A stretch of DNA of 44,023 bases from Bacteroidota bacterium. Lineage in GTDB: Bacteria; Bacteroidota; Bacteroidia; Flavobacteriales_D; Sanyastnellaceae. Under the pieces are notes generated by a model that saw nothing but the letters and a program-made list of their open reading frames with translations, was not told the DNA's origin and made no database searches. Where the stretch lies: NCBI GenBank assembly GCA_027619225.1, contig JAQCFW010000003.1, positions 86,834-130,856 of the forward strand, given 5' to 3'. A program made the translations under genes and the position numbers. Numbering within the stretch: the stretch's first letter is position 1; each line of letters opens with the position of its first letter. This document shows positions 31,767 to 40,652 of the stretch, in pieces.

Positions 31767-34130
31767 ATGAAATTAGAAAAATCATTCGAAAAACTAGAGT
31801 ATAGTAAAGCCCTAGAAAGCGATAAAGAAGCCTTGCAATGGCTTACAAAAAACAACAATAAGTTTGGGCAATTTGTGGGAGGGGAATTTATTTCAAAAAA
31901 GGATGCTGAGACAATAACTGTTGTGAATCCCGCTGACAATAGCACGTTAGCTCACATCGAGATTGCTGACAAGAAACTTGTAGATCTGGCAGTTAAATCC
32001 GCAGGCGAAGCTCAAGAAAAGTGGTATAAATCTGGTGGTCACGCTAGGGCGAAAGTCCTGTATGCATTGGCTAGACTTATTCAAAAAAATGCACGGGTGA
32101 TTTCTGTTTTAGAGACCTTAGACAATGGCAAGCCTATTCGTGAGTCACGAGATGCTGATATTCCACTTGCGGTAAGACATTTTTACTACCATGCAGGTTG
32201 GGCTCAACTTCAGGAGTCAGAATTAAAAAACTCAGAACCCGTTGGTGTAGTGGCCCAAATAATACCTTGGAACTTCCCTTTCTTAATGCTTGCCTGGAAA
32301 ATTTCACCCGCCTTAGCAATGGGAAATTCCATTGTATTGAAGCCAGCAGAAAACACGCCACTTACCGCAATGTTTTTTGCTGGGCTTTGTGAAGAGGCTG
32401 GAGTTCCTGATGGAGTAATAAACATCATCAATGGTGCAGGAGAAACTGGAGCTGCTTTGGCCGCACATCCAAATGTAAATAAAGTTGCTTTCACAGGTTC
32501 TACAGCTGTGGGTCGTGCTATTCGTAAATCGACTGCAGGCCAAGGGAAAAAGCTGACGCTAGAACTTGGTGGGAAATCCGCTTTTGTCGTTTTCGAAGAT
32601 GCTGATTTAGATTCTGTTGTCGAAGGTGTCGTTGATGCAATATGGTACAATCAAGGGGAGGTTTGTTGTGCTGGATCTAGACTTTTAGTGCAAGCTGGAG
32701 TTGAAGAAACTCTTGTGAAAAAGCTGAAGGCAAGAATGGCCAATTTAAGGTTTGGCAATCCTTTAGATAAATCAATAGATGTTGGATCTTTAGTAAGTTC
32801 CGAGCAGTTTGATCAGGTATCAAAAATAGTAAAAGAGGGGTTGAAAAGTGGCGGTGAATTGTTTTCACATGAAAAACCTGATTCGACATGCAATTACTAT
32901 CCCCCGAGTATTGTGACAGACGTTGACTCTTCTCACCCTTTAGTGCAGGAGGAGATTTTCGGACCCGTGCTTGTTGTAAGTAGCTTTAGAACTCAGGATG
33001 AAGCTATTAAACTGGCAAACAACACAAGATATGGTCTTGCTGCAAGTGTCTGGAGTGAGAATATAAATCGTGCTATGCACGTTGCTCCGGGACTTATTGC
33101 AGGGGTGGTTTGGATTAATTGCCACAATAAATTTGATGCTTCCTGTGGATTTGGTGGAGTGAAGGAATCCGGTTACGGAAGAGAGGGTGGAAAAGAGGGT
33201 CTTTTTGAATACCTGAAACCAGTAAAATCAGAACACCACAGTTCTATTATACCTGTTCGTCCTAACGGCTTAGCTTCAAAACAAGAAATAGACAAAACAC
33301 TCAAGTTTTACATCGGAGGAAAGCAAACAAGACCTGATGGAGGAAACAGCTCCAAGGTTCTCAATGCTGATGGAAGTACTTCCGCATTTGTTGGATTTGG
33401 AAATCGAAAAGACATTAGAAATGCGGTAAGCGCAGCAAAAAAAGCGCAAAGTTGGAGTGGGAAATCAGGTCACTTAAGAGCCCAAATACTTTACTTTTTT
33501 GCGGAAAACCTGTCAAATAGAAAAGATGAATTTGTGATGCGCCTTCAAACAAGTTGTGGCAGCTCTAAAAAGGAAGCAACATCTGAATTTGACGAGACAA
33601 TATCTCGACTATTCAGCTATGCTGCTTGGGCGGACAAATACGATGGAGCCGCTCACAACGCCCCATATAGAGGGGTTACGCTTGCACTTCCTGAAGCGAT
33701 AGGGGTAATTGGAATGATCGCACCTGATGAACAACCGTTGTTAAACGCTATTTCCTTAATTGCTCCTGCTGTTGCAATGGGAAACTGCGTGGTATTTGTC
33801 GCTGGAGAGCGCCACTCAAACATTGTGCTTGAGTTGGTGTCCGTCATGGAAACTTCTGATATACCGGGCGGAGTGATTAACATCATCGCAGGCGAAGTGA
33901 AGGAGTTGGCTCCTCATTTGGCTGGACACGGTGAAGTGGGGTCTGTTTGGGCTTGGGCAAATAAGGATGTCATTAAAGAGGTTGAAACCCTAAGCGCTGA
34001 AAACTTGAAACGCACGTGGTGCCATGAGAACAACGATAGAAATTGGATGAAAACTCAGGAGTGTGAAGGACTCGAGTTTATAAGACAGGCAACTCAGGTG
34101 AAAAATATTTGGACCCCCTATGGAGATTGA
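31767..34130 (+). CDS. Two-domain aldehyde dehydrogenase, ALDH16 type
   Basis: 787 residues from the ATG at 31767; an in-frame ATG at 31683 lies inside deoC and is unlikely. The N-terminal domain (about 30-490) is a complete NAD-dependent ALDH: IIPWNFPFLMLAWK, FTGSTAVGR, LELGGKSAFVV with the general-base Glu, NQGEVCCAGSR with the nucleophile at C300, and EEIFGPVLVV. The C-terminal part (about 515-787) repeats the start of an ALDH fold (FYIGGKQTRP ... GVIGMIAPDEQPLLN ... VAMGNCVVFVAGE). It ends before any catalytic-Cys region, so it is a pseudo-domain. This is the arrangement of the ALDH16 family. In this operon the natural substrate is acetaldehyde from DeoC (inference). Confidence 0.9.
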   Translation: MKLEKSFEKLEYSKALESDKEALQWLTKNNNKFGQFVGGEFISKKDAETITVVNPADNSTLAHIEIADKKLVDLAVKSAGEAQEKWYKSGGHARAKVLYALARLIQKNARVISVLETLDNGKPIRESRDADIPLAVRHFYYHAGWAQLQESELKNSEPVGVVAQIIPWNFPFLMLAWKISPALAMGNSIVLKPAENTPLTAMFFAGLCEEAGVPDGVINIINGAGETGAALAAHPNVNKVAFTGSTAVGRAIRKSTAGQGKKLTLELGGKSAFVVFEDADLDSVVEGVVDAIWYNQGEVCCAGSRLLVQAGVEETLVKKLKARMANLRFGNPLDKSIDVGSLVSSEQFDQVSKIVKEGLKSGGELFSHEKPDSTCNYYPPSIVTDVDSSHPLVQEEIFGPVLVVSSFRTQDEAIKLANNTRYGLAASVWSENINRAMHVAPGLIAGVVWINCHNKFDASCGFGGVKESGYGREGGKEGLFEYLKPVKSEHHSSIIPVRPNGLASKQEIDKTLKFYIGGKQTRPDGGNSSKVLNADGSTSAFVGFGNRKDIRNAVSAAKKAQSWSGKSGHLRAQILYFFAENLSNRKDEFVMRLQTSCGSSKKEATSEFDETISRLFSYAAWADKYDGAAHNAPYRGVTLALPEAIGVIGMIAPDEQPLLNAISLIAPAVAMGNCVVFVAGERHSNIVLELVSVMETSDIPGGVINIIAGEVKELAPHLAGHGEVGSVWAWANKDVIKEVETLSAENLKRTWCHENNDRNWMKTQECEGLEFIRQATQVKNIWTPYGD

Positions 34131-34133
34131 TTG

Positions 34134-35468
34134 ATGGCATTATTAAAATATTTACCTCAGGAGTTAATTCGCAAGAAACGCGACGGAAAAACGCTTACAA
34201 ATTCTGAAATAGAATGTATTGTTAAAGGCATGACTGACATGAGCTTTACCGATTCTCAGCTCGCCGCCTTTGCTATGGCGGTTTACTTAAACGGTTTAAA
34301 CATGGAGGAGAGGGTCAGTTTAACACTGAATATGATGAACTCTGGAGATGTTTTGTCTTGGAATGATCTTGACTTAAATGGTCCAGTAGTAGATAAGCAC
34401 TCTACTGGAGGTGTTGGCGATAAAGTGAGTCTAATGCTAGCCCCAATTGTTGCCGCTTGCGGGGGATATGTCCCCATGATTTCTGGCAGAGGGTTAGGTC
34501 ACACCGGAGGGACTTTAGATAAGCTTGAGAGTATTCCAGGTTACAACGCTATGCCGGATTATGACCTCTTTAGGAACACGGTTAAAACTGTGGGTTGCGC
34601 TATCATAGGCCAAACTGCACGATTTGCTCCCGCAGATCAACGGTTCTACTCGATCAGAGATATCACAGCTACAATAGAATCTGTAGACATGATTACCGCT
34701 TCAATATTATCTAAAAAATTAGCTTCTGGGTTAGATGCTTTAATCATGGATGTGAAAACCGGAAACGGAGCCTTTTGCGCTACGTATGAAATGGCTCAAG
34801 ACGTCGCAAAAAGCATAGCAACTGTAGCTTCTAATGCAGGAGTCCCAACTCGGTGCTTAATCACAGATATGAATCAAGTGCTAGGCACAACGGTGGGCAA
34901 TTCAGTAGAAATGCACGAATGCATAGCGTTTCTCACAAATCCTTCTCAAGCTGATAAAAGACTGTTGAAAATCACATTAGACCTTGCAGCTCATATGCTT
35001 GAAATAAGTGGCATTTCGCCCAATCTTGAATCTGGATTTAAGAAAGCCGAAAAAGCACTTGCAGACGGTTCTGCAGCCGAAGTATTCGAAATGATGGTGA
35101 GCACACTGGGAGGTCCCAATGATTTAATCACTTCACCTCACAAACATCTTGCAACAACCTCTATTTCCAAACCTATTGTTGCTGAAAAATCAGGGGTAAT
35201 ATCCTCTATGGATGTAAGAGAAATAGGCCTTAGTATGGTCGCTATTAAAGCTGGACGGATAAAATCAACTGATGCAATCGACCACTCTGTGGGCCTTACA
35301 GAATTCGTGCAAATTGGAGATCACATTTCAAAAGGAGATACAATAGCCATGGCACATGTAAGAAGTAATACAGATTATGAAATGCTTCAGACAAGATTGT
35401 CGAAATCGGTAGTTATTGGGGAAACAGCATCTGAATCACCTCTTACGTATCAGATTCTAAGCGTTTAA
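34134..35468 (+). CDS. deoA: Thymidine / pyrimidine-nucleoside phosphorylase
   Basis: 444 residues. It splits thymidine (or pyrimidine nucleosides) with phosphate to a base and deoxyribose-1-phosphate. KHSTGGVGDKVSLMLAP, MISGRGLGHTGGTLDKLE, IRDITATIESVDMITASI, SKKLASGLDALIMDVKTGNG and the C-terminal GRIKSTDAIDHSVGL are intact. The ATG lies three bases after the aldehyde dehydrogenase stop; the upstream in-frame TTG at 34131 is less likely. Whether it is strict for thymidine or also uses uridine cannot be read with confidence. Confidence 0.95.
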   Translation: MALLKYLPQELIRKKRDGKTLTNSEIECIVKGMTDMSFTDSQLAAFAMAVYLNGLNMEERVSLTLNMMNSGDVLSWNDLDLNGPVVDKHSTGGVGDKVSLMLAPIVAACGGYVPMISGRGLGHTGGTLDKLESIPGYNAMPDYDLFRNTVKTVGCAIIGQTARFAPADQRFYSIRDITATIESVDMITASILSKKLASGLDALIMDVKTGNGAFCATYEMAQDVAKSIATVASNAGVPTRCLITDMNQVLGTTVGNSVEMHECIAFLTNPSQADKRLLKITLDLAAHMLEISGISPNLESGFKKAEKALADGSAAEVFEMMVSTLGGPNDLITSPHKHLATTSISKPIVAEKSGVISSMDVREIGLSMVAIKAGRIKSTDAIDHSVGLTEFVQIGDHISKGDTIAMAHVRSNTDYEMLQTRLSKSVVIGETASESPLTYQILSV

Positions 35469-35479
35469 CTTTAAAAGTG

Positions 35480-36730
35480 ATGGATGAAATAAGAACAAAT
35501 CAGAAACAACGTGCCATCATTGTTGTTCTGGACTCTTTGGGAATAGGTTCCAGCAAAGATGCAGTTAACTATGGTGATGAAGGTGCTGACACATTGGGTC
35601 ATATCGCAGAATTGTGCGCTGCTGGAAAAGCAAATAGCAGTGTCCGATTGCAATCAGGACCGTTACACATTCCTAACTTGGCAAGATTAGGCCTTGCTGA
35701 AGCAGCAAAAGAAAGCAGAGGGAAACCCATTCCATATTCAGGTAAACCAAGTGTAATTGATGGCGTATTTGGCTATGCCCAAGAAATCTCATCTGGCAAG
35801 GACACACCATCAGGGCATTGGGAAATATGTGGTTTACCCGTCCTGTTCGATTGGGGGATGTTTCCTAACACGCCCAACTGTTTCCCCAAAAGCCTTCTTG
35901 AGGAAATAATTTCAAAGGCAAACATCCCAGGTAGCCTAGCCAATTGTCACGCTTCCGGAACAAAAGTGCTCGAAGATTTCGGGGAGGAGCATATGAAAAC
36001 AGGCAAGCCGATATTCTACACATCTGCTGATTCTGTTTTTCAAATTGCAGCTCATGAAAGAACGTTTGGCATAGAAAAGCTGTATGACCTGTGTGAAATT
36101 GTACGAAAAACAATTGATCCTTTGAACATTGGCAGAGTCATCGCGAGGCCATTTCTCGGGGATTCTGCATCAGATTTCTTTCGTACATCGAACCGCCGAG
36201 ACCTTACCACGCCACCTCACGAGCCTACATTACTCGATCACATTTCCGAAGCTGGGCTTCCTGTTATATCCATTGGCAAAATCAGCGACATCTTTGCTGG
36301 CAAAGGGATTTCTAAGAGCGTCAAAGCACCTAACAACGATGGGATAATTAACCAGCTCATAGACCAAATGAAGATTGTTGATGAAGGGTTAATTTTCGCA
36401 AATCTCGTGGATTTCGACAGCAAATTTGGACATCGAAGGGATGTTCCTGGTTATGCAAATGCGATAGAAGAGTTCGACAAGCGACTTCCGGAAATTCTCA
36501 AGCTCACAGGGGACAATGACTTGCTACTTATCACAGCTGACCATGGCTGTGATCCAACTTGGAAGGGGACAGATCATACGCGAGAACATGTACCTGCACT
36601 GTTCTTCTCTAAAAAAACGCCTTCAAAAAACTTGGGGTTTTTATCATCATTTGCTGATATGGGTGCTACAATATCAAATCATCTAAAAACACCTGCTCTT
36701 AAAAAAGGAGTTGTTTGCAACTTGTGGTGA
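35480..36730 (+). CDS. deoB: Phosphopentomutase
   Basis: 416 residues from the ATG; a GTG lies one codon upstream. It moves phosphate from C1 to C5 of (deoxy)ribose, linking the two phosphorylases to DeoC. The alkaline-phosphatase-superfamily metal sites are visible in IVVLDSLGIGSSKDA, DEGADTLGHI, DFDSKFGHRRD and ITADHGCDPTW with GTDHTREHVP. The Thr in GKDTPSGHWE is the conserved phospho-acceptor. It follows deoA after 11 bases and closes the operon. Confidence 0.96.
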   Translation: MDEIRTNQKQRAIIVVLDSLGIGSSKDAVNYGDEGADTLGHIAELCAAGKANSSVRLQSGPLHIPNLARLGLAEAAKESRGKPIPYSGKPSVIDGVFGYAQEISSGKDTPSGHWEICGLPVLFDWGMFPNTPNCFPKSLLEEIISKANIPGSLANCHASGTKVLEDFGEEHMKTGKPIFYTSADSVFQIAAHERTFGIEKLYDLCEIVRKTIDPLNIGRVIARPFLGDSASDFFRTSNRRDLTTPPHEPTLLDHISEAGLPVISIGKISDIFAGKGISKSVKAPNNDGIINQLIDQMKIVDEGLIFANLVDFDSKFGHRRDVPGYANAIEEFDKRLPEILKLTGDNDLLLITADHGCDPTWKGTDHTREHVPALFFSKKTPSKNLGFLSSFADMGATISNHLKTPALKKGVVCNLW

Positions 36731-36814
36731 AACTACACTAATATATATCCTTAAAACCACAACTAAAAAACAGACTATATATACAATTAAATCTGTTGAT
36801 TTAAAACAAAAATT

Positions 36815-36822
36815 TATCTTTG
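36815..36822 (+). promoter_or_regulatory. -7 element TATCTTTG upstream of the TonB-dependent receptor gene
   Basis: Exact TAnnTTTG match in the 212-base gap after deoB. A TTG at 36796-36798 may be the -33 element with a 16-base spacer, slightly short. It predicts a leader of about 115 bases, longer than elsewhere in the window. I see no clear terminator for deoB in this gap. Confidence 0.5.
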
Positions 36823-36942
36823 TATTAAGTCTAATTACACTGTAAAAAAAGTAGTTGAAATTACCGTTTCACATTTTTTCACATCCATGAATAAAACCTT
36901 ATATTTACGCCTTCTATTGAACTGCCTGTAATACAACTGCGA

Positions 36943-39900
36943 ATGATTCGGTTTACCACATTTATTTTTGCCATTTTGCTTTTCGCAAGCACTGGTCTTG
37001 CTCAAGTCGGCTCTGGCACATTGAAAGGAAAAGTCAGTGATTTCGACACTGGGGAACCTTTACCCTTTGCTAGTGTCGTACTATTTCTCAACGGAAACCA
37101 GGTTGCTGGTACGAACACTAATTTCGATGGTGAATACACCATAAAGCCTATTTCTCCAGGTACCTATGAGGTGCTTTTAAGTTTCGTTGGGTACCAGCCG
37201 AAGAAAATCACAGGAGTTAAAATCAACGCTAACAAAATACATTTTGTAAACGCTGAAATCTCTGCAGGAGTTATGGTACAAGAAGCTGAGGTAGTTGAAT
37301 ATGCTGTACCTCTAATCGATAAAGATGGTGGTGCTTCAGGTGGTACTGTGAGTAGAGAAGATATTGATAAACTACCTGGTCGTTCCGCTACTTCAATAGC
37401 TACAACAGTTGCTGGGGCTAGTACTGCGGGAACTGGTGGTGGTATCTCAATCCGTGGAGCTCGTACTTCTTCTACTTGGATTTACATCGATGGAATTAAA
37501 GTTCGCGGATCATCTGCTCTTCCAAAATCTGCCATTGAAGAAGTGCAAGTTGTAACAGGAGGAATCCCTGCGAATATCGGAGACGCTACCGGTGGTGTTA
37601 TAAATATCTCACTTCGTTCTTCAAGCCGCAATTGGTTTGGTGGCGGTGAGGTTATCACATCAGGCGTTCCAATAGGGGAAACCGCTATTGGTTTAGATAA
37701 ATTTGGTTACAACCTCGCTGAGGGAGTTGCTTCTGGTCCTATTCTTTTCCGAAAGGATGAGAACGGTGAAAAGACAGATCCGCTATTAGGTCTATTTTTA
37801 GCTGGTAACATCACATATCAAAAGGATCCACGTCCAACATTCGGCGGAGTTTACAGAATTACAGATGCAGCTCGTGACTCACTTATCGCTAATCCTTTAA
37901 GACAGAATGTTAGCGCTTCAGGAGTAATAAATGGAGCTCTTTATAATGCTGACTTCTTGTCCGGAGATGATTTCACGAAAGTTGACACTCGAATGAATGT
38001 CGGAACAACAAGTGCGAATATCGTAGCTAAATTTGACATTAACACAAATGAAACAACTACATTAACATTTGGAGGAACTGCTTCAGGAGGGCGCAGTAAC
38101 AACTTTAGTTACTCTGGATCTTTAATGAATTGGGATAACAATGCTCTCACTACTAGCTACGATTGGAGAGCATATGCTAAGTTCAGCCAACGTTTCGTTA
38201 ATGAGCAAGGTGAAAACGCAAGCAACCGAAGTAATGTTTTCTACCAGATAATGGTTGATTACAGCCAAAGCTATTATAATTCACAGGATGCAAACCACCG
38301 TGACGACTTCTTTAAATATGGTCACGTAGGGACGTTTAATGTGTACAATAGAAATTCTTACGATTATAATCCAATAACAGGTAGATTCGTTCACAACGGT
38401 TGGGAAGACACTCTAGTAACATTCGAAGCTTCTCAATTCAATCCGGAACTTTCTGCTATAAATAATCAATATTTCTCGCTTTTTGAACAAAAGCCTTATA
38501 ACCGATTTGAAGACGGGCCTTACGAAAGTCTTTTAGAAGTTCAAAATGGAAATGCTTTGCTAAATGGTCAAAGTCCGTCATCTACCTATGGCTTATATAG
38601 CTATTTAGGTACTCAAAGTGATTCATACTACACATCTAACAATACTCAATTCCGTGTAAGCGCTGCTGGTTCTGCTGACATTGGCGACCACGCTCTTCAG
38701 ATGGGATTTGAGTACGAGCAACGTAAAGATGCTTTTTTCTCTCTAGCACCAACAGGACTTTGGACACTTGGTCGCTTACTTACTAACTCGCATATCAAGG
38801 AGTTAAATGTTAATGATTCTACGATCACTAACATAGGAACCGAATACTACGTTACTTATGGAAGGTTGATTGGTGACAATCAATTTCTATTCGATAGAAA
38901 CCTCAGACGCGCTTTAGAACTTAATCCATTTGGCAACGACCTAATCAATATTGACGGGATTGATCCTGACTTCTTCACACTAGATATGTTTGGAGCAGAC
39001 GACCTACTTAATCAGGGAAGTAACCTAGTAAATTACTCTGGGTATGATCCATACGGTAATAAACTTTCTGGAAGACCGACAATTGAAGACTTCTTTAATG
39101 ACACAAATGAAGAAGGATTCAATACAAGGCCTATCGGAGCCTATGAACCTATATATATATCTGGATATATTATGGATAAGTTCACCTTCGATGATATCAT
39201 CTTTAATTTAGGTGTACGTATTGATCGATTTGACGCTAACCAAAAAGTGCTAAAAGATCCTTATGTAATATCAGATGCCTATACTCTCGGTGATGTAACA
39301 AGTGAATTAATTGACCTTGAAATTGATGGAGAAGTCATTATCCCATCAAACATCGGAGACGATTTCATTGTGTATGTTGATGATTTAGATAACCCTAATG
39401 CTATTGTTGGTTACCGTGATGGAGACACTTGGTACAATTCAGTAGGAACTGAAATTACTGACCCAGATATTCTCGCGGTAAATGAGCCATATCCTGCACC
39501 TTGGTTAGTTGAGGGTCCTGATGCAGAGTTAAATGGAAGTGCCTTTAAAGATTTCGTTCCTGCGGTAAACATTATGCCACGGATTTCATTCTCATTTAAC
39601 ATCTCAGACGAGGCTGTTTTCTTTGCTCATTATGATGTGCTAACACAGCGACCTACTTCAAATAACCGCTTTTCACCTATTGATTACTTATTTATTGAAA
39701 GTAGGAACTCTCTGATTTCAAATCCAGATTTGAAGCCAGAAAAAACGATTGATTACGAATTGGGTTTCCAGCAAGTACTTTCAAAGACTTCTAGTCTTAA
39801 AATTTCTGCTTACTATAAGGAAATGCGTGATATGATCCAGGTGAGGAATTTCACTGGAGCTTACCCGCGTCCATATAGAGCATTCGGCAATCTTGACTTC

Positions 39901-40632
39901 GGTACAGTGAAAGGTTTCACGATGGGATATGATATGCGTCGTACTGGCAATGTTAGAATTAATGCCAACTATACTTTGCAATTTGCTGATGGTACTGGAT
40001 CATCAACAGAGACTGCACTCGCTCTCATTAATGCTGGACTTCCAAATCTTAGATCTATAAGTCCACTTACTTATGACCAACGTCATAGATTTGTTGCAAA
40101 CGTAGACTACAGATATGGTGCTGGTGAAAGCTATGATGGTCCTGTTGCTAATTTCGGAGGAAAAGAAAGACAACTATTCGCTGAAATGGGATTCAATCTA
40201 ATTGCGAACTTGGGGTCTGGTACACCTTATACAGCGTCAACAATTGCAACTCCTATAACTGGTGAAATAAGCCCCTCAACTGAAGGTTCTATTAACGGTT
40301 CTCGCCTTCCATGGCAGTTCAATATGGACATGAACATTGACAAGAACTTTACGTTGAACTTTGGAGGAGAAGGAGAAGCTGCAAAATCCGTTAACCTGAA
40401 TGTTTATTTGTGGATAGGGAACGTATTAAACTCTCAAAACATTAATTCTGTTTACAGGTTCACTGGTGTGAGTAATGACGATGGATATCTAGCAGCGGCT
40501 CAATACCAACCTTTAATTGAGAGCCAAACGAACCCAGATTCTTTTAGAAACTACTACCAGATGTATACAAACAACCCTTTTAACTTAGGTGTTCCGCGTA
40601 CTCTACGTTTAGGTGTGAAATTTGACTTTTAA
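36943..40632 (+). CDS. TonB-dependent receptor with carboxypeptidase-regulatory-like N-domain
   Basis: 1229 residues. Signal peptide 1-20 (FAILLFASTGLAQ). Residues about 25-110 are a carboxypeptidase-regulatory-like beta-sandwich (GTLKGKVSDFDTGEPLPFAS ... FDGEYTIKPISPGTYEVLLSFVGY). The plug domain (about 125-235) has GRSATSIATTVAG, ISIRGARTSSTWIYIDGI and VQVVTGGIPANIGDATGGVI. The remainder is the outer-membrane beta-barrel, ending LRLGVKFDF. Substrate is unknown. No SusD-type lipoprotein follows. Instead the next gene encodes a huge exported protein and starts at or near its stop, so the two probably act as a pair. Confidence 0.93.
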   Translation: MIRFTTFIFAILLFASTGLAQVGSGTLKGKVSDFDTGEPLPFASVVLFLNGNQVAGTNTNFDGEYTIKPISPGTYEVLLSFVGYQPKKITGVKINANKIHFVNAEISAGVMVQEAEVVEYAVPLIDKDGGASGGTVSREDIDKLPGRSATSIATTVAGASTAGTGGGISIRGARTSSTWIYIDGIKVRGSSALPKSAIEEVQVVTGGIPANIGDATGGVINISLRSSSRNWFGGGEVITSGVPIGETAIGLDKFGYNLAEGVASGPILFRKDENGEKTDPLLGLFLAGNITYQKDPRPTFGGVYRITDAARDSLIANPLRQNVSASGVINGALYNADFLSGDDFTKVDTRMNVGTTSANIVAKFDINTNETTTLTFGGTASGGRSNNFSYSGSLMNWDNNALTTSYDWRAYAKFSQRFVNEQGENASNRSNVFYQIMVDYSQSYYNSQDANHRDDFFKYGHVGTFNVYNRNSYDYNPITGRFVHNGWEDTLVTFEASQFNPELSAINNQYFSLFEQKPYNRFEDGPYESLLEVQNGNALLNGQSPSSTYGLYSYLGTQSDSYYTSNNTQFRVSAAGSADIGDHALQMGFEYEQRKDAFFSLAPTGLWTLGRLLTNSHIKELNVNDSTITNIGTEYYVTYGRLIGDNQFLFDRNLRRALELNPFGNDLINIDGIDPDFFTLDMFGADDLLNQGSNLVNYSGYDPYGNKLSGRPTIEDFFNDTNEEGFNTRPIGAYEPIYISGYIMDKFTFDDIIFNLGVRIDRFDANQKVLKDPYVISDAYTLGDVTSELIDLEIDGEVIIPSNIGDDFIVYVDDLDNPNAIVGYRDGDTWYNSVGTEITDPDILAVNEPYPAPWLVEGPDAELNGSAFKDFVPAVNIMPRISFSFNISDEAVFFAHYDVLTQRPTSNNRFSPIDYLFIESRNSLISNPDLKPEKTIDYELGFQQVLSKTSSLKISAYYKEMRDMIQVRNFTGAYPRPYRAFGNLDFGTVKGFTMGYDMRRTGNVRINANYTLQFADGTGSSTETALALINAGLPNLRSISPLTYDQRHRFVANVDYRYGAGESYDGPVANFGGKERQLFAEMGFNLIANLGSGTPYTASTIATPITGEISPSTEGSINGSRLPWQFNMDMNIDKNFTLNFGGEGEAAKSVNLNVYLWIGNVLNSQNINSVYRFTGVSNDDGYLAAAQYQPLIESQTNPDSFRNYYQMYTNNPFNLGVPRTLRLGVKFDF

Positions 40633-40652
40633 TGTTGCATAGTAAGAAAATT

